Assembly: GCF_047948215.1 (NCBI RefSeq)
Contig: NC_134460.1
Span: 11,923,001 to 11,987,000 of the forward strand
Direction of reading: 5' to 3'
Source: Lycorma delicatula
Lineage: Eukaryota; Arthropoda; Insecta; Hemiptera; Fulgoridae
DNA: 64,000 nt
The notes beneath the pieces were generated by a model. That model was not told the origin of the DNA. It was given only the letters and a program-made list of their open reading frames with translations, and did no database searches. Every line of letters starts with the position of its first letter. Position 1 is the first letter of the stretch. Both the position numbers and the translations under genes were made by a program. Below are positions 46,097-56,771 of the stretch, piece after piece.

Positions 46097-46710
46097 TATT
46101 GTGATCGCGAAAAATTTCGGTTTCCAGATATCAACGGAAATATCCATTTTGACGAGTTTCGGCGTGACGTCTGTATATACGTATCACGAATAACTCAAAA
46201 ACGATTAGCCGTAGGATGTTGAAATTTTGGATTTAGGACTTTGTAACATCTAGTTGTACAACTCTCCTTTTGATTGCAATCGACTGGAACAAAAGTGTCC
46301 AAAAAAGCTCAAAATCCAAAAAAAATTGAATTTTGGACTTTTTCTTATCTGCAGTAAAAAGCTCTCATTGAGAGCTTTTCAACGATATATCGTAAGCGGT
46401 TCGTATTTCCATTTGTTCTAGAGTTATAGCCAAATAAAGTTTAATTAATGAAATATTTGGATCTTTGGGGAATGCACATCGGTTCGAATCAGATTACATC
46501 AACTTTTTTTTTGAACCTTTTTTGTTTTTAAATATAAGTATATTGATTTATTAATAATTATTAACCAATCATTGTAAAAAATTTTACGATGAATTATAAT
46601 TCAATAATAAGAAGAAAAAAATATGAAAAGTTTTAAAAAAATAAAATTTTATATACTGAGTAAACGTAATTTAATAGACGTACAAGGAAGTCACGTGTTG
46701 TCCACATCAG
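46097..46710 (+). repeat. repeat family D, copy 5
   Basis: The first bases of the family are replaced, and the match starts at TATTGTGATCGCGAAAAATT. It ends ACAAGGAAGTCACGTGTTGT then CCACATCAG. The internal blocks are as in the other copies, with small deletions, so it is about 614 bp. Confidence 0.8.
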
Positions 46711-47080
46711 ATTTTTTATTTATTTGTAGTTTCAGTAATTCTATCAGATAAAGTTTATAATTTTTTATTTATATATTTTTTATTTATTTTCCATGAATAG
46801 AAAAAAATATCGGTGAATTTATAAATCTATTTCAATATAGTAAATTTTTAACAAATGTTCGTAAAAGCACATCTTCAGCTTTTTGTTTAAATAAAAATTT
46901 TTTTAGTGCCGTAATTGATGATGTTTAATTTATTCACAAATAACTCATTGTATTTATCATTAATTGATAATTATATTAAAATAAAATTCTACTTCGGTAG
47001 TCTTTTCTGTTTGGTATTTTATTAGGTTTTAGTATTACTGGTTAATGTTTATTTGGCTTTTAGCTTTTCATCGGATTTTC
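46711..47080. other. unassigned AT-rich DNA
   Basis: Nothing recognisable. Confidence 0.4.
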
Positions 47081-47279
47081 TTTCGAGATTGTAAATTTTT
47101 TTCATCGTTCTTGAAACTTGAATGTACCTATCGCTTCTAAATAGAACTTTCGTGATTTTAGATTTTTTCATCGTTCTTGAAACTTGAATGTACCTATCGC
47201 TTCTTAATAGAACTTTCGAGATGGTAGATTTTTTCATCGTTCTTGAAACTTGAATGTAACTATCGCTTCTTAATAGAAT
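47081..47279 (-). repeat. tandem repeat, three units of 66-67 bp
   Basis: Units begin at 47081, 47148 and 47214 and share TTCATCGTTCTTGAAACTTG, AATGTACCTATCGCTTCT and AATAGAA. A minus-strand frame of 62 codons (47049-47237) stays open through the array with a repeated DRYIQVSRTMKK motif, because the unit is close to 22 codons. No other evidence supports a gene. Confidence 0.9.
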
Positions 47280-49216
47280 ATCTTATAAAATTCCTTCAAC
47301 GCTACTTTAACGATATTTAATATCATAGAAAAAAATCTTTAAAAAAATATAGTTAAAAATTATTTATTTAACTTACATAAGTAGATCATGATCTCTTATC
47401 AAGAAAATTCGATGAAGCTTTTCCTTTACCTAAATTTATTATTATTATAACTTTTTATTAAAAATTGATCGGAGGTTGTGCGGACCCGTTAAACGAAGTG
47501 GTCGTATATCAATCCTTTGGGTGGATTTTTTGTTTCATTTCATGGTCCCTGTAGGAGAAGATTCTTCCGTTCTCAGGTTTTCAGTTCTTTTCCTTATCCT
47601 TGATTAGTCTTTTCAAGAAGTTTTGTATAGTGTTTTTTTTTTTGCTTCAAGATATCGCCACATAAGCTTGAAGCTGTACGTGGAACATGGAAAATGGGAA
47701 CATAACTCTCGCTGGAACTTGGCTGAGGATATGTGGGTTCCTATGTCCTTTAGGTTAATCTCATTTAGTTTGGGAGGCTCTGATAATCCAGCCTAATGCT
47801 TAGAATTTAGCTTCAACCCTAAATTTAATTAAAATTTACATTTGGTCTGTTTTCATTTCTTAGCAAAACAGAAGAAAATTTTGATCTTTTTGAAAAAAAA
47901 TTTGTCGAATTAAAGAGGAGATGACCGATATATTAAATTTTTAGATATAATTTTAACAGAAAATAATTGTGAAGTAAATTTATAAAAGATTTTTGACCGA
48001 TATATATTATTTATTTATGCCAGTTTTACTTTAAGTCATGAAAATATCGCGTAGAAAATTATTTCCAGCGTTAAATTGAAATTCTGTTTATACGTTAAGG
48101 ATTTTTTTTTCTTTTTTAAATAAATAATGAAAAAATAATCTACGTATAGCGACCTAATTTTCGTTCAATTATAAACATACGTTTAAATTTCTGTGTAATA
48201 TAAAAATACATTATCAAAATGCATCCTAGTAACATAATTAATTAATAAATAAATTTAAATTTCGTATCCTATACGCTCTTTTTTTTTGTTGTTATTTATT
48301 ATTACAGAAGAGCGTTTGATAAGAATAATTACTTTTAAAAAAAACAAAAAACATGGAAGTATTAAAGTTAAAACTTATAAAGATGAAACATCGTCTCTGA
48401 CATGTTAATTAATTTATTAATAGCGACTTGAATTTTAAAAATTAAAACCGTTTTTAATTAACAATGGGCAATACGTATTTTTCTACATTTAATTTCAAAG
48501 TTATGTATAATAATAATTATTATTTTTTTAAAAATTAATATTCCTGATGAAGTAATTATACAAAAATATAAAAAAAGTTCTTTAGCAATCAAAAAAGCTG
48601 ACAACAAAGTTGTTATACTTTCCGTAGATTATTATTTATACTTACGTAAAAGAAAATAATGATAAATGAAAAAAATTAAAAAAAATTGTATTTTAATCCA
48701 TAATTAAACAAACTGTGTTAAAAAAATATGCAATAAATAAAAAGTTAGCTTTTTCGATTTTTGGGGAAGGAGAAAAATTTGGGGAAAAAATTTTTTTAAA
48801 CGGTAAGATTATTTATTATAATAGAATTCTATATACGCATTTATAAAAAAAAATCTTTATACGGATATACTGAGATTAATATAAAGTGCGTTTACGTTTG
48901 CAAAGTTTTGAGAAAATGACCCCAAAGAAACTATCTACCTCGCCGATAGATTTATTCATCGCAAACCTTTACCGACAAATTTCCCCATATACACGAGCGG
49001 CTGTGCCACATTCGTCAAAATCGGTTTAACCAGTCAAAAGTTATTAAGCTTCAAATACGCCAACAAACACGTACGTACATAAGTACGAAAATTACTCTCA
49101 CCTTTTTTGGTGGAGGCTACTGGGCCATGAAACGTGGAGACATGAAAAAAACCCGTACCCTTTCAAATTCAAATTCCTTTGAAATTCTTTGTCTTTCAAA
49201 TTCTTTGTCTTATCAT
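47280..49216. other. unassigned DNA
   Basis: Mostly AT-rich. Two GC-richer patches stand out. The one at about 47465-47790 has no recognised motif. The one at about 48900-49140 includes AATCGGTTTAACCAGTCAAA, reminiscent of tails seen in some insect repeats. Confidence 0.35.
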
Positions 49217-49225
49217 TTTCTTATC

Positions 49226-49311
49226 TTTTTTTTTGTCTTCAGTCATTTGACTGGTTTGATGCAGCTCTCCAAGATTCCCTATCTAGTACTAGTCGTTTCA
49301 TTTCAGTATAG
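49226..49311 (-). mobile_element. LINE A copy 5, 86-bp 3' stub with 9-bp TSD
   Basis: Only the last 80 or so bases of LINE A plus its A-tail were inserted. TTTCTTATC at 49217-49225 recurs at 49312-49320. The terminal hairpin is intact. Confidence 0.9.
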
Positions 49312-49320
49312 TTTCTTATC

Positions 49321-49852
49321 AGGTACAAAAAACATTTTTAATTGAAAAGATTGTTTTTGACACAGTATTTTTGAAAAAAAATATTTGGTAATTTAAATTC
49401 TTTATTAATGAAATTATTTATTTTTTAAAAATTAAGAAAAATAAAGTACAACTGAAATTTGTTCAAAAATTCATATCATGTTAGATATTTTAACTTATCG
49501 TATCCATTACAACAGGTTTGTCTGCATGTACGACTATTTTTTTGCTACTTTCGTATTTATATAATAAATAAATAAATATATTAAGAAATGTTATTACTTT
49601 TGTAAAATTTTTCTAATTAACGTTATTACGATTATTAACAGCAAATGTTGGCAATTGTATATGTATATTTATTATTTTTTTTTTTTTTATCTCTTTATAT
49701 AGTAATTTACAACATTTTGTGACATCAAAACTTTGGATAATGTGTGTGATAATGATTTGTTAAAATAATGTGACGTTAACAATAATAATGTGTTACTGTT
49801 ATTAAAGACAAGTGGGAGGAGTTTATAAAGTTCAGTGTGTCCAATCTTCGTC
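49321..49852 (+). other. AT-rich DNA and possible 5' leader of the host gene
   Basis: The last 50 or so bases before 49853 are less AT-rich (AAGTGGGAGGAG) and may be transcribed leader. An in-frame TAA at 49826-49828 precedes the ATG. Confidence 0.35.
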
Positions 49853-50000
49853 ATGGAAAACGGCAAAGATGGTAGCAGAACCCCCTCCAAGGATGGTGGT
49901 GGGGGTAGTGGTCGAAAATTAAAAGATAAAGTTAGTTTTTTTGAAAAAATATGGGCTGGTAAAAAGACACCACCAGTTAATACAAAAACTACTACGGAAG
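49853..50000 (+). CDS. candidate host gene, first coding exon
   Basis: This 148-base open segment encodes a compact, plausibly real protein start: MENGKDGSRTPSKDGGGGSG, then RKLKDKVSFFEKIWAGKKTP. Composition is far from the AT-driven noise around it. The ATG has G at -3 and +4, and an in-frame stop lies upstream. It ends in GGAAG followed by GTATGA, a good splice donor, leaving phase 1. The next candidate exon (61391) starts in the matching phase. I do not recognise the protein. It is hydrophilic, basic and Ser/Thr/Gly-rich, with a short helix-like stretch, and has no signal peptide. A cytoplasmic or cytoskeletal role would be a guess. Confidence 0.6.
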
Positions 50001-50008
50001 GTATGATA

Positions 50009-50009
50009 A

Positions 50010-50043
<34 letters not shown>

Positions 50044-50222
50044 TATATTTTTCGGTATTACAGTACCTCGTTAACAAACCGTCTTCTCTTTCTTGTTATA
50101 ACATATATATTTTTTTAATATATTGTTATAATTTTATTAATTGTTATAATTTAAATTGTAATTATAATTGTAATTATAAAAATTATAAATTGTAATTAAT
50201 TGATTAATATATTATTAATATA

Positions 50223-50286
<64 letters not shown>

Positions 50287-50420
50287 TATATATTATATAT
50301 ATATTATTAATATAATTAATTGTAATTGTAATTATAAAAAAATATAAATTGTAATTTAAATTGTAATTATAATTGTTATAATTTTATTAATATATTGTTA
50401 TAACATATATATATTTTTTT
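50009..50420. repeat. large AT-only island with (TA)n core
   Basis: An A-run (50008-50026) leads into TA repeats, then blocks such as TTGTAATTATAATTGTAATT and GTTATAATTTTATTAA occur on both sides of a pure TA core at about 50224-50281. GTTATAACATATATAT is found near 50095 and again near 50398. It sits directly after the exon's splice donor, inside the intron. Confidence 0.85.
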
Positions 50421-51399
50421 AATATTATAGAGCAGGAATATTTAAGTAAATTTAGTATATAATTGTTCGTTTCACTTAAAATAAAAATAAGAAACGCAGT
50501 GTAACGTAAAATAAATATAATACTTATCCGCCGTTGAAACACTTCAATTATAATGCATTCATTTAATATCAAAAAACAAATATTATCTGTTATTACTAGA
50601 TAAAACTAGGTCCTACTTTACCTTAACAAATGTGTTTGTGTGTGAGTGTGTTTGGGTATATATATATATATATACACAAACCAAACACACAGTTTTTTTT
50701 TGTATGTCACTCTCTTATCAGTAACGTGTTTTTAACATAAATACCGTTTACGTGAGCTCATACTTATAAATACTGCTATAATAAGCAACTATTGCAACAC
50801 GTATTTGAAATAGTTATAGTATTATTACGCTCAGGGAAAAAAGATTATTATTATCACACCATACATTTATTACCGGTTGTGAATATTTAATTAATTTAAT
50901 AATATTAATAACTATTTAATCCTGCCCGTTTTTTGTTTTAATATAAGTACTCTTTTTGATAATAATATATAATTTGATAATTTCAATCATTTTATTTTTT
51001 TATTTAATTATTTGTTATAATCAACTTTTTTCTATATATCTATGAAAAGTTTGAAACAAATGATATCCAATAAATTTTTTTCAAATTTTTATTTACAATC
51101 GGTTACATTTTAAAAAGGAATTTTAAGTAAATTATATCACACATATTCATATTAAAAATGACGTTCCACAGAAATTCCTCAAAAATTACGTACTAGTACT
51201 TAACAAAGAAAGAACTTCTGACAGTAAAAGGTACATGAGGTAGTTTTGAAGAACTGCACTATCAGTAGTATAGTAGAAAGCAATAACAAGAATTATAAAA
51301 AATGGATTCTTTCATTTAGAAAAGAAAAATCCAAATAGAAAAATTAAAGTGAAAACAGAAACATAGTGGAAGGGAATGAAGGATTGGTTAATACACAAC
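50421..51399. other. unassigned intronic DNA
   Basis: It includes a hairpin-prone simple-sequence piece at 50643-50691 (GTGTGTTTGGG, TA run, then CAAACCAAACACAC). No gene is seen. Confidence 0.4.
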
Positions 51400-51850
51400 A
51401 CTCAGGTGTAAAGATGTCTTCTAACATCTTCGTCGTTTAGAGGAGGTTTACGGCCAAGCGGTCAACATGATCATTTAGCCGAAGTTCATATTTCAAACTG
51501 AAACGTATTTCTTCCTTGTTTTATCGTTGATCCAAATATTCGTGGATTTCACTGTTGGTAGTAAACCACGGCGCTTCAGTTATACAACTAACAAGTTTGT
51601 TCTGAAACCGCTGTTTGATTTCAAAATTTGTCTCGCCTTGTCTTGCCATATGTCCATATTGGTTTCAAAATTTCTGAGTATAAAAGTAATTTATTAGGCG
51701 AAGATAATTCATACCTCCTGCCCAACAATCGGTACAGTTCCTTAAAATTGATGTTAACTTGCTTTCTCTTCTCCGTCACATGAACCTTCCACGTTGAATG
51801 ACGATCCAGATGAAGAACCAGACCCATGAATATATTTACCCTGTTTCAGA
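51400..51850 (-). mobile_element. Jockey-clade LINE fragment, C-terminal RT region
   Basis: The minus strand reads GLVLHLDRHSTWKVHVTEKR, LYRLLGRRYELS, LLLYSEILKPIWTYG, then after a shift FEIKQRFQNKLVSCITEAPW and a block like LRLNDHVDRLAVNLL. This is the usual order at the end of a Jockey-type RT. Frame breaks and the lack of RT catalytic motifs show a dead fragment. It is a different copy from that at 2200-3300. Confidence 0.82.
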
Positions 51851-52573
51851 ACCCATTTTTGAAAGTTTCCACTCGGTAGGGAAATATGTCATCCGGAGAA
51901 TACCATTAGAAAGATGTGTTATATAACTGGATGGCTTTGGTATGAAATTAGTAAAATTGAATGTGAATTTGATTGTTAGACTACTATCATCGGTTAAAAC
52001 CCAAACATAAAAAAAAAAAAAACCATTAAATTAAGGTAAAATAACAATAATAAATAATACTTTTGGAAAATTATAATAGTATTTTTACCTAAAATGATAA
52101 AAAAATAAATTAAAAAAAAAGTTGTTGACAAAAGTGCTAATTGTCATTTTAGAAGATCCCATTAAAAACCGGAAAGTTAACATAAAAACATTCGATCTGA
52201 GTTTCGTGAAACTGATTTGCAAGTTAAACTTACCTAGTGGGTAGTTTGAGCAATCTGAGGTGAATGTTTGAGTGATTTTGATGGTTTTTCGTTAACTTTT
52301 TCCGTTTTCATTGTCTTAAACGATACTTATAGTTTTTATCCCAGATCATTAATTTTTTGTTTGTTTTATAAACAAGATAGAAATTGTAGCTTTTTTTTTG
52401 TATCCAACTATTTTAATGATTATTCAAAGTAAAAATTAACTGCTTGAGTTACATTAAAATAAGAATATTTTTTTCAAGGAAAACATATTTTTAAAATTTA
52501 TTTCGAACAGATAAAATGTATTTCAAAACGTAATTACTTTGAAACTTTGTAAATAGATTATTTTATCTTTATA
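51851..52573. other. unassigned intronic DNA
   Basis: Nothing recognised. The first 120 bases could belong to the Jockey fragment. Confidence 0.4.
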
Positions 52574-52581
52574 AATTCCTT

Positions 52582-53009
52582 TTTTTTTGTCTTCAGTCAT
52601 TTGACTGGTTTGATGCAGCTCTCCAAGATTCCATATCTAGTGCCAGTCGTTTCATTTCGGTATACCCCTTACATCCTAAATCCTTAACAATTTGTTTTAC
52701 GTATTCCAAACGTTGCCTGCCTGTAAAATTTTTCTCTTCTACCTGTCCCTCCATATTAAAGCGACTATTCCAGGATGCCTTAATATGTGGGCTATAAGTC
52801 TGTCTCTTCTTTTAACTATATTTTTTCAAATGCTTCTTTCTTCATCAATTTGCCGCAACACCTCTTCATTTGTCACTTTATCAACCCATCTGATTTTTAA
52901 CATTTTCCTATAGCATTGCATTTCAAAAGCTTCTTATTTTTTCTTCTCAAGTACTCCGATCGTCCAAGTTTCACTTCCATATAAAGCTACGCTCCAAACA
53001 TATACTTTT
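52582..53009 (-). mobile_element. LINE A copy 6, 3' fragment with 8-bp TSD
   Basis: AATTCCTT at 52574-52581 recurs at 53010-53017. It contains only the C-terminal coding part, with several substitutions and stops, the 3' hairpin and a short A-tail. It appears older than copies 4 and 7. Confidence 0.88.
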
Positions 53010-53017
53010 AATTCCTT

Positions 53018-55509
53018 ACAACTCTTACTCAAATATACTTTATGATTATTGGATTTAAATTAACGGTACTATCAAAAGAATCTTGCTTTAATTGAATAAA
53101 ACTTATTGCTAAAATGTAATTCAGTTGTATAAAAAAACTAAAAATAAATTTATTCCGGTAACTTTGTATAAATAGTAAAATTATTTAAAAAATAATTTTT
53201 CCAAAAATGTAATGGTACAGTAATTTTTAAATATTTTCTGCGTTACTATTGTATCTACGGTCACAAATACTTAGCGTACTTAAATCTAAATTATTTTAGA
53301 GCGAAAAAAGTAATAAAATAATTTTATTTATAATTTATGTACAGTAAAAAAATTACTCTGTTGCTTATCATCTTTGTACTTGTATAAATATTAATTTTTT
53401 TTTTTTTAATTTTTTATAAGCCCACTCGTCAAGTTTGCTACTTTTAAAAACCCACGCAGCTGTCCTTGAGTAGTAGGAGTCGGCTGTAATATATTTTCAT
53501 TATTTTGTTTAATTTAACGTATATCCTGGATTTAAAAGATAAACAAAACAACAAAATAACAATATTAATTGCGTTACTGATTATAGGATTCATATCGAAA
53601 ATTATTGAAAGCTACACAATTTTACAAAATTATAGTCTAGTTTTTGCTACCTTTTAAGGATTTTAATATACCGTACGTGCAAAAAAGAAATGTTTAGACT
53701 GAACTTTAATATTTTCATTTTTACGAATCGTGATTTTTTAATGATAAGTGTAGGATGTATTCGGATAATGCAGAAGGTTAGCGAGCGTTTGATTCCTCAT
53801 ACGGACGGTGTAGACACGTCAAGGTCAACCGAATTGCTGTATTTTTAACTCGTGGATCCTTCATTTCCGTTTCCCGACCGCTAATCTATTGTGTTCAAAT
53901 GAACAACATTTTCTGATCCGATGAATCAGAAATAACAAGTACGTTCATTACGCGAACAAGAGACGCAGCTAGTTATTGTTTCTCGAACCCACAAAACTAT
54001 ACTAATTACTTGGAGATTTCCAATATATTATACTGATTAATCAATCGGTGAAAACTTTGAACAATTAATAAAAATATAAATAAGAAAAGGTTTATTTTGT
54101 TCTACCTACCTGATGAATTTCAAAGCGATTGGATTTGACGAACTGAAAAAATTTAAGCCATTTTCCACCATTTATTAAACTCCAACTGTTAATTTACACG
54201 ATTAAGATGAATATTTTCCTTTTTTTTGTATGAGACAGAAATTAATGAGCATATTATGCAAGATAAATGTGTCTGGACAAGTAAACTATTGTTTTGTATA
54301 TCGGAACGATTTTCTTGCGCAATACATATCGCTAAAGAAGCACCTACATAAAAATTTGCTCTATCAGAATCCCATTTACAAAGAGGGATGAAGAATTGTA
54401 GGATTTTGTAAAAAAAGATTTACTAATGCCATTAATTTGATTAAGTCATAAGACCCGTATTGGTAATCTAACCTAAATTGCTAAAAACGATTAAGCCTGT
54501 TCAAAAAGAAATTATTCCTTTGTTGGTTGCTCTACAAAGTTTTTTAGATGTCCCAATAATATAGAAAACTGATAACTTCATAAAATACATTGTTGATTTT
54601 ACCAAATACAATAGTGAAAAAAAAGAACCAAGCATTTTCGAGAAATCAATTAATTGTAATTTATATATAAGTATTTAACAAACAACACATCTATTTTCGA
54701 TAGATGTGTTGCTTGTATACATTTTTTAAAAACTTACTTTCATACGAGATCTTTTCTTTTTTATATTTTTATTAATCCATCTAACCTTTCTTTGTTTTAT
54801 TCAACTTATTTTACATCATTTTTTCAAAATTAGATGCTCTACAAATTTTCTTAAAAGGTTTTTGTATTTATTACTCATTTTACAAAGTTTTTGTACGTCG
54901 AACATAAAAAACAGGGTTTTTACTTCAATTTATAGGGTTTCACCTCAGATTTCTCAGACTATGATGATACGGCTCCATATTTTATTCGATTTTTACGGTC
55001 AAAAACCACAAGAAATCGCTAATTCTGTCCCGTAAGTAATGTTCTAAAAATTTCAGTACGACCTCATTTCACCAGGGTAGGTGAAATCCGAGTGAAATTT
55101 TTTACTAGCCGTAATTCTCGCAAACGAAGCATTTTAGAACATACGTTTATGTTATTTGCATTATTTGATTTTTCCATTATTTTCACAAATAGATTAGGTT
55201 ATGAAAGTCTCGGGAGAACTTGGTGATGCACTCTGTATGTATGTGTGTTTTGAATACCGTAATCGCAATGATTATAAGCCAGCTGTAAAATGTCTATATT
55301 AGGGAAAGTAATAAATGTGTTGGTTTCAGTGAACTGAAAATACTATTACATAGTATTCAGACAGTTACGTAGTATAAATGAAATTCACCCCTACAAGTGG
55401 TGTGCGCACACACATACACAAACACACCACACACCTTAAATTTGTTCACATTAGGGACTACCTATATATTATAATCATTATTAATTTCAGAAAAAGCAAC
55501 TCTAATCAG
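53018..55509. other. unassigned intronic DNA
   Basis: It contains a GC-richer patch at 53750-54010, a hairpin at 54683-54711, and a patch at 54930-55120 that may be an old repeat (TAGGTGAAATCCGAGTGAAA). A CA-rich piece lies at 55400-55436. No exon could be supported. Confidence 0.35.
54683..54711. repeat. perfect 12-bp hairpin
   Basis: CAACACATCTAT pairs with ATAGATGTGTTG around the 5-base loop TTTCG. Confidence 0.92.
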
Positions 55510-55517
55510 TGGCCCTT

Positions 55518-56763
55518 TTTTTCTTTTTTTTGGGGGTAAATCGGAGGAACCCGATTTACGGGCGAATTGTCCGATTTGCTAACAGGTTCTGCAAGATGTT
55601 ATTAAAAATTCGTATGTGTACCTGCGCCCTGCCGACTAAACCTTCTATCTCACCAATCCCTCCTCCGAGGGCCAGATGCGCAGTTAAGCATTAGCAAGAC
55701 CTTGGGAGTTCGCCATCGTCTCTTAACCACCAGGATAAAGCAGGCCTGGCTATACCGTTCCCAGCTCCCCCCCCGAATCACATTAGCCGGGACTCGATCC
55801 TTTATCGTCATTACCTCTAACAGGAGCACTCTGGAGAGGGCCCCCCCTGGGTCTCGATCTTTTTCAGTTCGGATATTAGGAGCGTCTCTGTTTCCTCGCC
55901 TCCGCCCACCTGAGCAAGCCCGGACGATTAGCGACTCCACAGAGGGCTGTCTTTCAACCCATCGCTCCCCAGTCCTTTTGTTGCATTACCCCGGCGACAT
56001 AAAGTGAGATAATAGAGAACCAATGTTTACTCTCTGACATCTTGCTGACAATGTTCTCACTGTACAACGCTCTCATCAGCAACTCGCACGCCTGACATTC
56101 ACCAGCCCGACTGTCACACTCAGAAAAGTGTCCGTCTGGCTTCAGTACGGGCACCCCTCATCGTCCGCCCATCGTTTCCCGTACAGGCAAGTTCTAAATG
56201 CTCCGTGACCGGTCAGAAATTGGATTAGCCAATAACTTAGCTCACCGAATTTCCTTCCGTACCACGTCCTGATGCACGGAATGAATCGGTGGGTCCATCG
56301 GCCATCATGAGAGGCGTCCCATCTGACCTGCCACTCGATAATCATCGCTTCGAATGAACTTTGACGGTGTAACACAGCGTACAGTCTCCTCCTGTGGCCA
56401 GCCAAATGTTGTAGTGATTGGATGCCAGCAACCACCATTACCGCCTAGGTCGACACAGAGTTGTATGCGGCCGCATCCCGCAGAGTATTGCGACGTTGTG
56501 TATACCCTCCAACAAGCGTCGATTTCGCTCGACCTCCAGTTCTCTGTGCCAAACGGGAGTACCGTAAAGGAATACGGAATTAGGGATATCCACTCGGTGT
56601 TCCCTCACCCGAAGGTCAATCGGGGAAAGTCACCGCTGTCCGTGAACGCTACCGCTCCCGTTTTTTGTGGACACAGTCGCAGGCCTCTCCTCTCCAACTA
56701 GTCCTGTACCCGTCTGATGTCCTCCCCAGCAATCGTAGACACCTCTTCTTTTATCTTAATTAT
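55518..56763 (-). mobile_element. R1-clade LINE, 5'-truncated and decayed, with 8-bp TSD
   Basis: TGGCCCTT at 55510-55517 recurs at 56764-56771. A T-rich run at 55515-55530 is the A-tail. The 3' untranslated part shares GATCGAGTCCCGG with the copy at 10340-12016, which places the two in related subfamilies. GC content is far above that of the flanks. Confidence 0.88.
55954..56740 (-). pseudogene. R1-clade RT C-terminal region, decayed
   Basis: Minus-strand blocks in shifting frames are LEVERNRRLLEGI-like near 56520, MVVAGIQSLQHLA (56438), EWQVRWDASHDGRWTHRFIP, RKFGELSYWLIQFLTGHGAF, DEGCPY and RAGECQACE. The order equals the C-terminus of the copy at 28791-29657. Frameshifts near 56600, 56440 and 56150 and a changed Cys/His motif show it is dead. 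Confidence 0.85.
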
Positions 56764-56771
56764 TGGCCCTT

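Noticed and set aside
47081..47279. Possible CRISPR-like array
   Set aside because: The units are contiguous 66-bp tandem repeats without unique spacers, and the DNA is eukaryotic.
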